NCBI GenBank assembly: GCA_039519185.1
Contig: CM076851.1
Span: 50,884,751 to 50,948,750 of the forward strand
DNA from: Astragalus membranaceus
Lineage: Eukaryota > Streptophyta > Magnoliopsida > Fabales > Fabaceae
DNA: 64,000 nucleotides
Reading direction: 5' to 3'
Made by a program: the position numbers and the translations under genes. The notes beneath the pieces were generated by a model. That model made no database searches, was not told where the DNA came from, and saw nothing but the letters and a program-made list of their open reading frames with translations. This document shows positions 33,000-45,502 of this stretch, in pieces; position 1 is the stretch's first letter, and each line of letters starts with the position of its first letter.

Positions 33000-34862
33000 T
33001 TAGATTTTAAATTTATACTTCGTTGGTATTTTTGTTGGCGAAATAATTAATATCCCAATTCCAGAACCATTTTTATGGCTCGATCCATCGAAGTATAATG
33101 TCCATGGTTGAATACTCATATGATTAACTGTCATTTCGACCAATGAGTGGTCGACAATAAAATCAGCAACAATTTGCCCTTTGATAGCTTTCAAAGGTTG
33201 ATATGTTAATGAATATTCAGAAAGGGCTAAAGCCCATTTACCAATTCGACTATGCAATATAGGTTTCGACAGCATATGTTTAATAATATCAAAATGAGAG
33301 TAAACATATACATCAATAGGCTTTATATATTGATTTAATTTGGTACAAGAGAAATACAAGAAAAGGCACAATTTCTCCGTTGGATGATATCTAGTTTCAG
33401 CATCATTTAAAACCCTACTAAGGTAATATATGGCTCTTTCGACACCATTATCATCCTCTTGTGCTAACATACTACCTATTGACAGCTCTGATGCTGCTAT
33501 GTACAATTTCATCACCTTATCTCTGATAGGTGGTAACAAGATAGGTGGTTTAACTAGATAAGCTTTAATCTCGTCGAAGGATTTCTGGTGTCCTGGATCC
33601 CATTTGAACACGTCTTCCTTCTTCAATCGAAGCAATGGCGAGAAAACTTGAGTCTTGCCACTTAGGTTTGAGATGAACCTTCTAAGGAAATTGATCTTTC
33701 CCAACAATGACTGGAGCTCCTTTTTAGTCGAAGGCGCCTTTGCTTCCATGATTGCTTTCGTCTTGTTTTGATTTATTTCAATGCCTTTTTTGTGGACAAC
33801 AAATTTCAAGAAATCACCTGCACGTACACAGAAGGCACATTTTATTGGATTCATTTTCAATCCATATTTTCTCATTCTTTCGAATGACTGTCGAAGATGG
33901 TCTATATGACCATTTTCTGTCGAAGATTTAACAACAATATCATCTATGTACACTTGCATAAATTTTTCAATAAAATCATGAAACATAGAATTCATTGCCC
34001 TCTGGTATGTTGCACCAGCATTTTTTAGGCCAAAAGGCATTACTACCCATTCATAAATGCCTAAGCTCCCTGGGCAACGAAATGTTGTTTTCGACACATC
34101 TTCTTCGGTAATAAAAATTTGATTATACCCTGAATATCCATCTAACATACTTAGGTATTCAAATCCTGCTGCTGAATCAACTAGCATTTCTGCTACAGGC
34201 ATAGGGTATTGATCTTTGGGTGTAGCATTATTTAAATCTCTAAAGTCTATGCAGACTCTTAGTGTTCCATTTTTCTTAATGACAGGAACAATATTAGCTA
34301 ACCAATCAACATACCTGGTAGTTCTGATGAAGTTGCTTTTGAGTAGTCTTTCGATTTCTTCTTTTATCTTCGACAGAATTTGTGGTGCGAATCTTCTTGG
34401 TGTTTGCTTCACTAGTTTCTTATCTGGTCGAATGGGTAATTTCAATTCAACTACTTCTCGACGCAGTCCAGGCATTTCGTTGTAATCCCAGGTGAAGCAA
34501 TCTTTGTATTCTCTCAATAGCTCTATGGTTCGATCTCTCAAACCTTTGTCGATTTTAGAACTGATAAACGTTGGCCTTTTTATGGGGCCATCTCCTAAAT
34601 CGACTTCCTCTAAGGGATCCTGAGCTTGAATTTTCTTGGTCGAGCCCATTGGGTCTTTTTCAAAGTCCAAAGGCTCATCATCGTAGATGCAGTCGAGCCT
34701 TTGGCCTTCGACCATATTATCTTCAAGGTTAACTTCATTGTTAACTTCAGTGGTTTGATTAACCATCATTTGTTGTATCTCGGCTTCCAAAGCCGCATTT
34801 TGTTTATTCTCGGCCACGTAGGCCGTAATTCGATCCCATATGTTGGGTTTAGACATCATCAA
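33000..34862 (-). pseudogene. RT and RNase H part of the Tat element
   Basis: 620 codons are open. Residues 110-180 hold the RT entry (MPGLRREVVE, then KKNGTLRVCIDFRDLN). Then comes the YSGYNQI block, and the VYIDDIVVKS catalytic box near residue 302. A thumb/connection region follows, then a first RNase H-like domain without the full catalytic set, and the start of the second RNase H (WTLYFDGSSHKNGSG). The upstream boundary is an in-frame TAG at 34866-34868 and the downstream boundary a stop at 33000. Length and order match Tat pol. Confidence 0.78.
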
Positions 34863-34865
34863 CGT

Positions 34866-36861
34866 CTAGGGACCATCCCACCCTGTAGGCTTACAGAAGC
34901 CTCTTGGGCAGCTTGACTCACCAATCACCTCCCTCTCCCAAATAAAACCATGAGTAGGGTGTAGATCTAGTGAAGCATATACATTGTCTTGAGGGACATA
35001 TGCTGTGTCAGAAGATGTACATGGCGCAATATTCGCCAACTGCTTGTCGAAGGTTTGCTTGGTGATATGATCAACTTCAGCCAAAAAATAGCTTTGGTCG
35101 CCCTCCACATTTTCGACCAAGCCGTCTTCTCTCCAAATGGAGATTCTCTGATGGAGTGTCGAAGGAACTGCCCCCCACTCCATGTATCCATTCTCTACCC
35201 AGCAATAAGTTAAAGTTTGCTTTGGTAGGGATAACCATGAACATGGTTAATCTCTTGACACTTCCTACCACCAACTCAACTTCTATGGCTCCAAGTGAGT
35301 AGCCAGATTTGCCTTCATAGTTGGTGAGAACTATATTATGTGGCCTCAGATCGGTGTCTGACTTACCAATCTTCGCCAGCATATGTTGAGGCATTAGATT
35401 AACTGCAGCACCTCCATCAACCAGCACTTTGTTGACACCCACATTGTTTACTTTGGCTTGAATGAACAGTGGCTTGAGGTGGTATTTCATACCCCCATCT
35501 GGTCTTTCAAAGACAGCACTCTGCTTTTCCATGCAGCCATTGTTTAACACATAGTAACAAATTGGCTTGTGTTTAGCCATGTCTTCATCGAAGTCCTTCT
35601 CGACCTCATTTATTTCTGATACCACATCGAACTCAATAGGAAGAATTGAGACGACACATATGATGTCGAAATCGGGTTCCGAATCTGAGAAGTTAGACCC
35701 CATTTCTTCGTCATCCAAGTTAAGGCCTTCTTCAGGATTGAGGCCTTGTTTGACAACTGCAAGAGGAGGGAATATCCTCTCTGTGGCAAGCTTTTTTGGA
35801 ACTTCCACATAAGAGGCTATTTTCTTTCCCTTATTTGTGTTTGGGTTTCCACTTCGCTCTGCAGCTACAAACTTCATATGGCATTGATGTCTCCGCCATT
35901 GTGTTTTTGTCATTGGGTTTTTACCCTTGTAATTTTTGTTGTAGACATACTTGTTAGAATCAAATGTCTTGTTCTGATTTATGGCACTGGAGCTTCCTTG
36001 TGCCATTTTTGGGTAGTATTCCGCATCTTTTCCTCCGGAATATACCCATCTTTCGACAGGGGATTTTGCAGAAGGCACAAATGTCTTTGCTTGCCCCCTC
36101 TGAGGTTGCCTCGTCGAAGGTGTGACTTTGTATGGGATACCTCTTTGATTAAAGCTGAACTTGGGCCTGTTATCGACCCACTTATTCTTTCTCTTTGATT
36201 GAGGAGTAGAATTTTCAAGGCTTTTTGCAGCCTCCTTATCGAACACTGAACTACACCGGGGGCACAACATTACCTCAGTATTATTGATCTTGCAGCTGTT
36301 GAGGAAATCAATCAGTTCCTCTTCAGCTTGTGGGTATACCACTTGCATTTGATCCTCATATTGGTCTTTAGTGACCATCTTGATATTTGCCTCAGACATT
36401 TCAGCACTGTTCAACACACTATTGTTTCCAGCAGCGCCTTGACTAGTTTCGACAACAAGAATGTCGACTTCAGTATAATTCGCCTCTGCTGTTGGCAAAG
36501 GGTTGCTGTCAATCTGCATCGAAGGCTTCGACTTATCATCAAACTTCAGTCTTCCTTCGTTTAGTGCTTTCTGAACCAAATCCCTGAAAAGAACACATCG
36601 AGAAGTGTTATGGCCTAAAAAATTGTGATATTTGCAATAACCTCTTTTCTTTTGTTGTTCTAATGGTGGTATTTTTAGGCCTTTAGGCACTAAAATCTGG
36701 TCATCAGTAACTAACAAATCAAATATTTGGTCACATTTTGTGACGTCAAAGGTATATGTTTTTGCAATATATTTATCATTTTTTGGTTCGACACGATTTT
36801 TCCCATCGGAAGGCCTCAATAATTTACAAGTATATGGAGGTCCAGGCTTTAATTCTGCCAC
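34866..36861 (-). pseudogene. Gag C-terminus and aspartic protease, Tat element
   Basis: 594 codons are open from Met 36861 to 35077: a zinc-binding CKYHNFLGHNTSRC (CHHC type usual in Tat gag), a long basic linker, and the protease with VLVDGGAAVNLMP near residue 485 and the LLLGREWIHG flap block. The catalytic triad reads DGG instead of DTG/DSG, a variant I have seen in Tat proteases. The frame shifts in 35077-35183, and the following ~105 codons (35183-34866) link to the RT frame through an in-frame TAG. It is part of one original polyprotein with the gag upstream. Confidence 0.7.
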
Positions 36862-36993
36862 ATTAACCTCCTCTTCGACATCTTCATATGATATGTTGAA
36901 GTCTTGGTCACTGTCATTAGTATTGACGTAAGCGACCTTTTCCTTTTTATTAAATCGACTAGTTCTGACTTTTTCATCTTTAAGCCTTTCGAC

Positions 36994-38469
36994 TTATCGA
37001 ACTCTGTCGGCCAATTGGGCCTTATCTCTTAGGTGTAAAGTATCTAACTTTTTCCTAATAAAATAATCTAGGCCACCAACAGCCATTTCGACTAACTCAT
37101 GTTTAGGTACCTGAGTAAAACATCTTGCTTTGAGAAGTCTAAATCTATTGAGATAATCGTCAATAGATTCTGGCATTTTGCGTCGAACACTGGCCAATTC
37201 TTTAAGGCTAATCTTGCATTGGCCCATGTAGAATTGCTCATGAAACGCTTTTTCTAACTGATTCCAATTAAACATGGAATGTGGGGGTAACGTAGTGAAC
37301 CATGTGAATGCATTTTTTGTTAAAGAATTTGGAAAACACTTCATTCTCAAATTCTCATTTTGCGCCATGTCACCAACCTCAGTCAGATACCGTGCAATGT
37401 GTTCGACAGTAGATTCGCTGGTTTCTCCAGCAAATTTTGTGAATTTAGGGATTTTCCATCCCCTGGGAAAATCTGTTTGTATCACATATTCCGACAGGGG
37501 AGATACAAAATTAGGTCTATGCAAGCCTAAGTTAAGACCATTTTGGGTTAAAATTGTTTCGACAAGATTTGCCAAATTATTTTGATTTCCAAAGTTGTTT
37601 TGCTGAACTTGTCTTATTACTTCGTCAGCGTTTTGGTTCCTATTAACTAATACCATTTCAGGCACAGGTTCTTCGACAGCCATCATTTGTCTTTGATCAA
37701 TAAGAACTGCGTAGTTGGGCCTTTCAACAGGGAATTCAACAGGCCTAACATTCTGAACTTGGGGGATTCGCTGGTTGTGCACTGGTGGAGTGCCAAAGAA
37801 ATCAGCAATTCGACCCATTTGTGTTGCTAACATCTGGTAACTGTCATTTTTGTTTTGAATTAATGGGTTAAACACTGTACCAATTTGTTGTGTTAGCATA
37901 TTAACCATATCTAGGTTGCTATCATCCATTTGTTGCCTTAATGCCAACAGAGATGATGTAGTTATCGACGGCTGTGCATTTCGACTATAAATTTTTTCCG
38001 GGGAATTATGTATAGGCGAAAAGCTTGAGGCTAAGTTTTCTGCATACGTAGATGCATTTGTTTCAAGCCCTTCCATCATGGCTGTTGGCATGCCATGTGG
38101 ATAATTTCTGCCATTCATGGGGAAATTAAACGGCACATTTCCGATCATGGAATTGGCCATTAAGGGACCAGTCGAATTTATATTTGGTGGTACAGGGACC
38201 ATCATATTTGACACTGGATTAATGGTAGGAGCGGTTATAGCAGTTACACCCATAACTGTCGAAGAAGGCAGTGGAGTGGTTATTCCCGCTATGGTTGGAG
38301 AAGGAACAGGAGCAGTTACTCCTGGGGAAGATACAGGAGCGCTTACTCCTGAAGTATTTGCAGCGTTTGTATCATTAACTGACGCTTGGGAATGTGCATT
38401 TGATGTAGAAGCAGTATTCATATTAGAACGTGGCATTTCAGTAAGGCGCCTACCACTTCTTAAACGCAT
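36994..38469 (-). pseudogene. Gag N-terminal part, Tat element
   Basis: 491 codons start MRLRSGRRLTEMPR about 80 bases after the PBS. The first ~300 residues are Ser/Thr/Pro/Asn-rich. The conserved gag domain follows (FPRGWKIPKFTKFAGETSES, then MKCFPNSLTKNAFTWFTTLP, then HEQFYMGQCKISLKELASV). An in-frame TAA at 36994-36996 ends the frame; the same frame continues beyond it towards the protease segment, so this is one gag-pro gene with a point stop. Inactive copy. Confidence 0.75.
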
Positions 38470-38548
38470 GCAAAGTATAAAATACCGGTTTTGTATTTGA
38501 TAACAAACCCAGAATTGTTTAGTAAAAACCTTTACTGTTTAGCACAAA

Positions 38549-38569
38549 GGTCCCACCGGGCGTGCCAAT
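38549..38569 (-). other. Primer-binding site, Tat element with PMD gene
   Basis: Directly inside the right LTR the minus strand reads TTGGCACGCCCGGTGGGACC, a PBS-like start with TGG. I cannot name the tRNA with confidence. Position supports minus-strand orientation. Confidence 0.55.
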
Positions 38570-38570
38570 T

Positions 38571-39330
38571 TGTTTACCGTGATTTTTGGTAAACACCGCT
38601 AGTTACACACACGTGTTGCTTGCGAGATCAACTAGAAACATCTCAGAACATTTGTGGTAAAGTCTTTTACTAAAAATTATTAATGTTTGCGGTTTGTTTA
38701 AAAATGATGATGATAACCGTATACAGTGAAAGGAAAACAAGCAAAAACGAAGAACGGAGTGGAAAAGGATTTAAGTTAAGTGCGAAGAAGAAGATGAAAG
38801 TAAGTGCAGAAACTTAAATGCAGAGTAAAGTGCAGGAATCTTAAATGAATGTAAAAGACATTGGATTGAATTGAAAGGTTTGGTTCGTAGATTCATACAT
38901 TCGTTCTTGATGACTCGTTTTCTCTGTTGCGGAAGTATGAGTTTTTTCAGAACTTGTGTAGAAATGAAATTGCGACCTTTAACTCTACGAGAAAACTCCT
39001 ATTTATAATAAAAGAGTAAAACAATAACCGCCCAGCGGTTTTCTAAATAAAATAACTGCTATTTCGACTAGACAACTGCTTCATCTTTCGACCATATTGC
39101 TATTGCTCCCTTCGACAGCGCTCCTTGACTTGGCCTGCTACCCGACTAACATTCTTCTTTCTGTCAAAATATTGGCCTCAGCTTTCCAATTTTCGCTAAG
39201 TTAATAACTAAATTGATTCTTCTTGGCTACCACTTCCCGGTGTCGAAATATTGATCTTTCTTCTTGAATTTGTTAAGTCAAACCTTGTTGACTGCATTTA
39301 ATTCTAGCCTGTCGAAAATGCAAGCTAACA
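38571..39330 (-). repeat. 5' LTR (right) of the Tat element with the PMD gene
   Basis: Starts TGTTTACCGTG and ends CAAGCTAACA in plus-strand reading, followed by the TSD AAGCC (39331-39335). Few differences from 25239-25997. Confidence 0.9.
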
Positions 39331-40951
39331 AAGCCATAGCCCATAAAACCACAGTCAAAGTGAATGTGTTGTCTTAATTTGTTTCGTACTAAAAAGTGAT
39401 TCTTAAGTTTCTTTAGTACGAATGATCCGGCTGGGAGAATAGGGAAAGGGAAGTGGAGTCTAACCTTGTTTTTAGTGTTTACTAGCGGTGTTACCCGTGC
39501 TCTGCACGGGGGCGAAAGCCCTAAATATGAGGTATAAAAAAATAGAAGTTGTAACACAAAAGGTTTATAGAAATCGAAGTTCTAACACAACAGGTCAAAA
39601 TATCACATTCCAAGAGTTGAGATGGAGCAAATTAAACAAAACAAAGATAAAAGGTCTTGAAGGTAAAGAAAGACTACAACAACCCATGCTACTAAATAAA
39701 GTCATTACATAATAATAGGATTATCAATAGTTTGTCCAACTGCTTGATGATCAGAAGAGTTAGGTGGAGGAATGTGGTGGTGGCCAACTCCATTAGAAGG
39801 GTAGCGAACTCGAATAGGAGGCGGCCGATTGCGCACTATTCAACTAAAAACTGAATATATATAAACTTGTGAAAGTAGGCTAATATTTTCAAGAAAACCC
39901 AAAACTTCTTCACCCAAAAATCATGTAACACAAGTGATTCAATTCTTCCATGTAATCTTGAAATCCAAACCTAGAAAGAATGAGATAAACAATAATACTG
40001 AAATGAATCATAGGAAAATAGTAAAAGACAAACACTGGAACGATTGTTTCTATCAAATGCCATTCTTTTAACATGAAAAGATCATTATCAAATATAATAG
40101 GTGATATGCCTACTTTTCTACTTGCCAAAGATCATCCTCATAATCACGTGGATTGATAACCTTTATCTGGTAATACCACACATAACCAAAGACACTCCTG
40201 ATCAAGTAATAAGAAAATCTCTGGAGCTAATTACATATGAAAAACTTTGTGACTCTGCTAAACCTCTCTAGAGCATACATATGAAAATCTGTATGAATAA
40301 ATTCCTTTCATTGTATTCATTGTTGTCATGCTAAATTTTGGAGAGGAGAAATAGAGATAGACATGGTCAAACACCTTTTGCTCATAATAGTTAGAGATAG
40401 ACACATGCATATGCCACACTTTTGTTGATAGTTAAGTTTCTAAGGATATGAAAACAAATTTACTCATCCAATAATCATGTCCTCAACAGTGTAGAAAAAC
40501 TTAAAGATATTCATGCTTCAACCAATTTAGAAAACATTTTGAAGGCGTTTAAAGGAATTACACAACAAACAAATAATATAGTTTATCCATCCAAAAACTA
40601 AAGTGAATAGTACAAATATACCTTACTCTCACAATTCTCCCCCTCCATCAAGTGTTAATTTTCCTAAGTACTGAAAGCTCCAGCACAAACAAAAAAATGC
40701 ATCAATAGTTGCAAAACTGCAAATTTACCAAAGGGATAAAGTAAGAATGAAATTCATGTAACATCTAAACCAGAACATGTATATGCCAATTGCCAAGAGT
40801 CTTGCAAAATACATGAAGATACTTATAATGTATTTTGTATGCCATATTATGAATTGGCGGTCATCATTCCTACACTGTGAACTCTCCTAATTATGAATGT
40901 AAACTCAGTTTCCTCTGAGCTACAACAACACCCCAAGAAAGCTAGCAACAC

Positions 40952-41215
40952 TTGGAACATCAAAATTTCAAAAAAACTAAACCAATTGTATGCTGTGCTA
41001 CAGTGCTATGTTTCATATTCAGTCTTATGCTTATTTTCTTTGGAATTGCATTATTAATTTGTTACCCTGCCTTTAAACCAAGAAATCCAATATTTGATAT
41101 TCTAAATGCAAGTCTAAATGCTGTGTATTTTGACTCAACACAATATCTCAATGGTGAATTTACTCTCCTCACAAATAGGTATACAAAATATTGGCAATTG
41201 GCATCTACAAACTAA
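40952..41215 (+). pseudogene. LEA_2 / NDR1-HIN1-like (NHL) gene fragment
   Basis: About 85 codons without an ATG at the open-frame start. A hydrophobic membrane segment (FIFSLMLIFFGIALLICY) is followed by KPRNPIFDILNASLNAVYFD and a YLNGEFTLLTN block. This is the start of the LEA_2 domain of NHL-type proteins, membrane-anchored proteins of stress and defence responses. The family is about 200 residues or more; here similarity ends after ~75 and a stop follows. It is probably a captured or degraded fragment with no neighbouring exon. Confidence 0.6.
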
Positions 41216-43989
41216 TAGGTATTGTGGTGAACTTAGATAGCAACTTGCCTCGGGTAAACTCTCGTTAATCTCATCAGTCAACCATCTGCAGACAAAAGTA
41301 AATTAAAATATCAATAGACCAAGAATTCAAAGAAACCTGGGATGGATAAGGTAAGTAACTCTTACATCGACAACTTAGACCACTAAGTTTTTTTAACAAT
41401 CAAATGCATACACATCCATCGTATGTGGATATGCTGCTGGTATAGATTGCTTCCAAATTTTCGATAGTAAAAAATAATCTTAGTAAACTTCTAACAGCTA
41501 ATAGGATCATAGCAATACCTATAATCAAAACTGGGGAAAAAATTATGTAGCGTTCACAATCAATCCACCATTGGTGAAACTAAGTGTTAGAGGGTTGAAG
41601 TATTTATTGACTTCATGTATGCTTTTGAAAGATCCTCTACCATGCCAGCACAAAGGTAAAGGCTGATCATGGGGTGCTACTTTTAATGGCCTTTTACTTA
41701 CTTTCTTCTTCATCTGCATTTCAAAATTGAACAAAAAAACCATCTTAAGTAACCTGCCAATATTTTCTGCTATTACTAAATAAAACACATTGTTTATATA
41801 TTTTTCTCATCATACAACTTGAATATCTAATGATGAAACTGGCATGATCTTATAGTAGAAATGCCTCATTTTGCAATACTTCAAATTGAGAAATATATAG
41901 TGAAAAATGTTTTAACTGACCCAAGAAAAATTTTCTATTTTAAAAATGTTTGGTTTTACTCATATTCATGCAGAAGAAAGCTGATCCAAAATATAGTTAA
42001 CAATAAATATCCAAGAAAATCAGAAAAAACTGGAACCTTCATAGCAACTTTTTAGCCATCATGTGTGCAGGCTACATGAACTTGTGCAAGGGAATCACTT
42101 GCGAATGGGACTGGACCGAACCCGGAAAATATCTACTCATTAGAATGCAAAACTCACCCACCACGTTAATGATAAAACTAATTTCAGTATCTTTTACTAA
42201 TCATGCATATTTTATTCTTCAACTATTGTTTTGTTAATTAAAAAGAAGAAAAGAATACTTAAAAACTTCAGGTGTAAGGAACCCTTGGAAAAATAGGTTC
42301 AATAACTGAAAATGAACTGCAATAACAGACACAATAGGGAAATATGTACATTATCAATAAAATCACCTTTACATAAGGTCCTTTTCAGAACTTTATATTA
42401 ATGACCAACCCCAAATTTCATAAGCCTTTACTTGCCAACTAATTAGTTACTCCAACTTCTACCCCCATGATTTCATTGGTTTTTGCCCATGTGTTTCAAA
42501 TTATCTTGATCATATATCCACACCTTGCAACAAAAAAATTTAAAGTAGTGGATCAAAACCTACATAATATATTCTCTCATATAAAAAAAAAACAAAAAAA
42601 GTATTTAGATTTGAAAACAAAATAGAACTTGGATTTGGATCCATTAGTAGTTGTAAGATGAAACTTATCTCTAATAAGTACCCCCAAAGTGGAACTATGG
42701 TTTGCATACTAATTTCAGTGACATCGTTGGAAAATTTCATGATCTACATCCTTCTAATTTTTCTGAACAACACATCAGAGACAACCACAGAATCATATGG
42801 CACTATATTGGCTTGTGCAGGACATGTGCTCTCTACATCTGTTATATCCTTTTTTTGGTACATATATGAGTTATATATTTTGAGTAAACACAACTTTTAC
42901 AATCTCAAAAATTCACTCATAACAAAATTAAGTAAACATAGAGACAACTTATATCTACAGTGTATCTAGCTTTGGCTTTGTAACCTTTAGGAATTGGCAC
43001 TTGATAAAAGACATAAAGTGATTCATTTTAATCCAGGCAACTAATACAAAAAATATTGAGCCAATAATACATCAACAAAATAGTTGAAAATGTTTTTTAA
43101 AATCAGGAAGTGTTCACTCTTTTCACTTAGAGACATAAAGTCTTCAACACACATATAATTCCTTAGACATCTTTTCTGTATAACCTTTTCCAGCTCTCTG
43201 TTGTTGATAAAGGCATAATTCATAACACAACTTTAGTTTCAGTTTAGATAACAAATCATGTTAACATTGACAAGTACAAAGATGTTTCCCACTATGAAAA
43301 AAAAGGTTACCAAATAAAGATTGCCATGGTGTCTATCCAATCCTTCATGTGATAAACACTTCAATCAAGTTCCTGTGACATAGAAACCAACATGTTTAAC
43401 AGAATAAGCTTAAGTTCAATTATTCACAAGTATGATAAACACTTGCAATGGAAGTAATAATATAGATATTTGATAATACCTCAGCAAGATAGTCAATAAC
43501 AGCTGCCATGTAAAATCAAGCTTGGGCATTTCATCAAACACCGTAACAGCAACACAAAGGGGAGACCTTCCTTGTAAAAGACCAAAAAAATAGAGACAAA
43601 CAATTTAGGGAGAAAAATAATAAGAGTGAGGAAAGAAGAGGGGTACCCATACCTTCCGCCGTGAGTGCCGATTCAGTCACCGCAAACCACTATTGTGGTC
43701 TCTCTCACCACCACACACCCTCTCTCTCGTGGTGTCTTGCGGTTAGTGTTTAGGGATTTCAATCCCCAATGTCATCCCTTGATTCTATTTTAGTAGAGGG
43801 AGCAAAGATGAAAAAACCAAAAAGGTCAAAAATCACAACCACAAGAAGAATCAGACAACCCCGGTGGAGCGATGGGCGAGTGCGGTGATGACGGATGAGC
43901 GGCACGGAGTAGCTTCCCTGCATCGCAATTACAAACCCTCCGCCAAATACTAAACCTCAAATTTGTGGGAAGCTTGCTTGTAAGGGGTG

Positions 43990-43991
<2 letters not shown>

Positions 43992-44053
<62 letters not shown>
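43992..44053. repeat. (GA)n microsatellite
   Basis: About 31 uninterrupted GA units. The overlapping Ser/Leu-repeat frames on the minus strand are repeat artefacts. Confidence 0.95.
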
Positions 44054-44057
<4 letters not shown>

Positions 44058-44346
44058 ACGACGTAGATAGGAGGGTGGGGAGGAGATGGGTTTGGCCGCG
44101 GTGAGGGTGTGGGTTTTGGCTGCGCTGAGGGAGACAAGGGGAGGGAGATCGAAGGAAGGAAGAAGGATGGGAGAAAGTACTGATGATGAAATTTTTTTGC
44201 GTGTGAGAATTGTTGTGTCTGACATACACGTGCAAGATCACATGGGGTGGCACTGTGGCAGAAAGGAGCAGTCAACAACATCACATGGGCCATAAATAAA
44301 CTGTGGGCGGGTCTGTGTCAGTCAACTTTCGGTGGCATCCAACTTG

Positions 44347-44351
44347 GAACA
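44347..44351. repeat. Target-site duplication, left copy (GAACA)
   Basis: GAACA before the left LTR equals 54585-54589 after the right LTR. Confidence 0.9.
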
Positions 44352-44744
44352 TGATCGTACCTGATCAATACGATGTGTTGTTGTTGGAAACGTTGATCGG
44401 TCGCTGCGATGAGGGACCGAGTTGTAAGCCGCACGCGGGTGGTACCTGCAAAGGCACTCCAACGCTCAAGTTAGAGGCGATTCAACGGGCAGGGTCACAA
44501 GGTGAGTAAAAACATACCTGAAGCCACATGCTGGTGTGGTATATATAAGACTGGCGTTCTAGCCGTTGCGCAATTTACGGGATCGGCCGCATCTTGCGGA
44601 GCAAGGTAGATGATGGGCCGCGTTGGGCCGGCCTTGGTCGAGTGGGCCGCTGGCCCAGGTTGCACCTGGCTGCTGCGCGCAGCACCCCCTTGCTGTAGGC
44701 TGCGCTAGACTGTCTCGTTGGGCCTATTGGGCCACTCCAGAACA
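44352..44744 (-). repeat. 3' LTR (left) of the young Tat element
   Basis: Starts TGATCGTACC and ends CCAGAACA. The same length and sequence as 54192-54584 on comparison. Contains GTATATATAAG near 44539, a TATA-like box readable in both directions. Confidence 0.93.
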
Positions 44745-44745
44745 G

Positions 44746-44760
44746 TTGCCCCCCAAGCCT
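44746..44760 (-). other. Polypurine tract, young Tat element
   Basis: On the minus strand AGGCTTGGGGGGCAA lies directly upstream of the 3' LTR, consistent with minus-strand orientation. Confidence 0.7.
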
Positions 44761-45152
44761 AGGTCGCTTGAGAGCGGGCTGAGGCTTGAATCGTTGCCCC
44801 CCCTGCATTCGAGTTGTGGAAGGGAACTGACGGTCGCTGCCGCCTATTGATCGTTGAGTTTGGAGCCAGTCGCTTCTGACCTCCATTCGAGATGTGACGT
44901 TTGGCCGATGGGAAGGCGGTCGCTGCCACCCGTGTGGTCGCTGATAATTTGATTGCGTGGTCGCTGCCACGCGGCCTGGCCATACGGGCCAGGTGCCGTC
45001 TCGGGGGTGATGCCTGACAATAAATCGTCATGAGTGCTGAGGCGACAGCTGCTTTAATGAGGTGACGTTTAGAGATTCGAGGAGTTTAAGTTATGATGGT
45101 ACATGAAGAGTCGCGCCTCTTCACTTCCGGCCCATGATGACGGTTGGCCCAT

Positions 45153-45160
45153 TATATAAG
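45153..45160 (+). promoter_or_regulatory. TATA box of the antisense gene (TATATAAG)
   Basis: ATTATATAAGGGACTC lies about 350 bp upstream of the antisense ATG and outside the LTR. A presumed leader with repeated CGCTCGCTC-type words follows, then a 5'-UTR intron. Confidence 0.5.
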
Positions 45161-45302
45161 GGACTCATAGGGCACATCATTTGCACTTTTCTCCGAATTC
45201 TCCGCTGCTCTCGCTGATCGCTCGCTTCAAGCTCGCTCGCTTCTGAAAACGCTCGCACGCTACCGTTGAAGCTCGCTCGTAATCCTCTTGCTATAATTCC
45301 AG

Positions 45303-45432
45303 GTAACTGCGACCGCTCTTACTTTTTTTAGTTTATTTGTTCCACCTGATGGAGGGGGTGTCAGGTCTGGGGACGACCACGTCGCCCCTTCCCACGCGCG
45401 AGTAAGACCCTGACCGTTATTCCCCTCCACAG
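45303..45432 (+). other. Probable 5'-UTR intron of the antisense gene
   Basis: Donor CCAG|GTAACT at 45303 and acceptor CCTCCACAG| at 45432 give a 130-bp intron with a T-rich stretch after the donor. It lies between the TATA box and the ATG at 45503. Confidence 0.45.
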
Positions 45433-45502
45433 GTTCATTCTGGCGCGGACTAAACAAACCCGCCGCATATTTGGAGTCCCGGCCGTTTCTCTAGCGCAAA
45501 AC

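Larger units (their letters stand above)
25239..39330 (-). mobile_element. Tat-lineage Ty3/gypsy element with antisense gene, TSD AAGCC
   Basis: A 14.1-kb element bounded by 759/760-bp LTRs (TGTTTACC...GCTAACA) and a 5-bp TSD. Gag-pol reads on the minus strand from the right LTR: gag, protease, RT, RNase H, a second RNase H and an integrase remnant. The second, archaeal-type RNase H (DGSSHKNGSG) marks the Tat lineage. An intron-containing gene lies between pol and the 3' LTR on the opposite strand. Nested inside are a hAT-type MITE (26406-26773) and an LTR-like GC-rich segment (about 30790-32057). Several stops and frameshifts make the copy non-autonomous. Confidence 0.88.
39331..44351. other. 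Gene-poor stretch, Helitron-like left border, captured fragments
   Basis: After the TSD comes a stem-loop (TTCGTACTAAA 39383-39393 with its complement 39412-39422). Near 39480 the phrase ACTAGCGGTGTTACCCGTGC then GCACGGGGGCG resembles the left border seen in plant Helitrons and related elements. The rest is A/T-rich with no complete gene. It holds a LEA_2/NHL fragment (40952-41215), weak minus-strand coding-like patches at 39720-39850, 41543-41720 and 43500-43570 that I cannot assign, and a GA microsatellite. The stretch ends where the young Tat element is inserted and resumes at 54585. Confidence 0.35.

Noticed and set aside
42658..42969. Plus-strand frame of about 100 codons with hydrophobic segments
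   Set aside because: A/T-rich sequence makes hydrophobic frames by chance; no family recognised and no exon partners.
43500..43570. PPR-like phrase VFDEMPKLDFTW on the minus strand
   Set aside because: A single short match without neighbouring repeats; could be chance.
43826..44293. Ser/Leu-repeat frames around the GA microsatellite
   Set aside because: All three minus-strand frames are open through (GA)n; the flanking parts share no recognisable domain.
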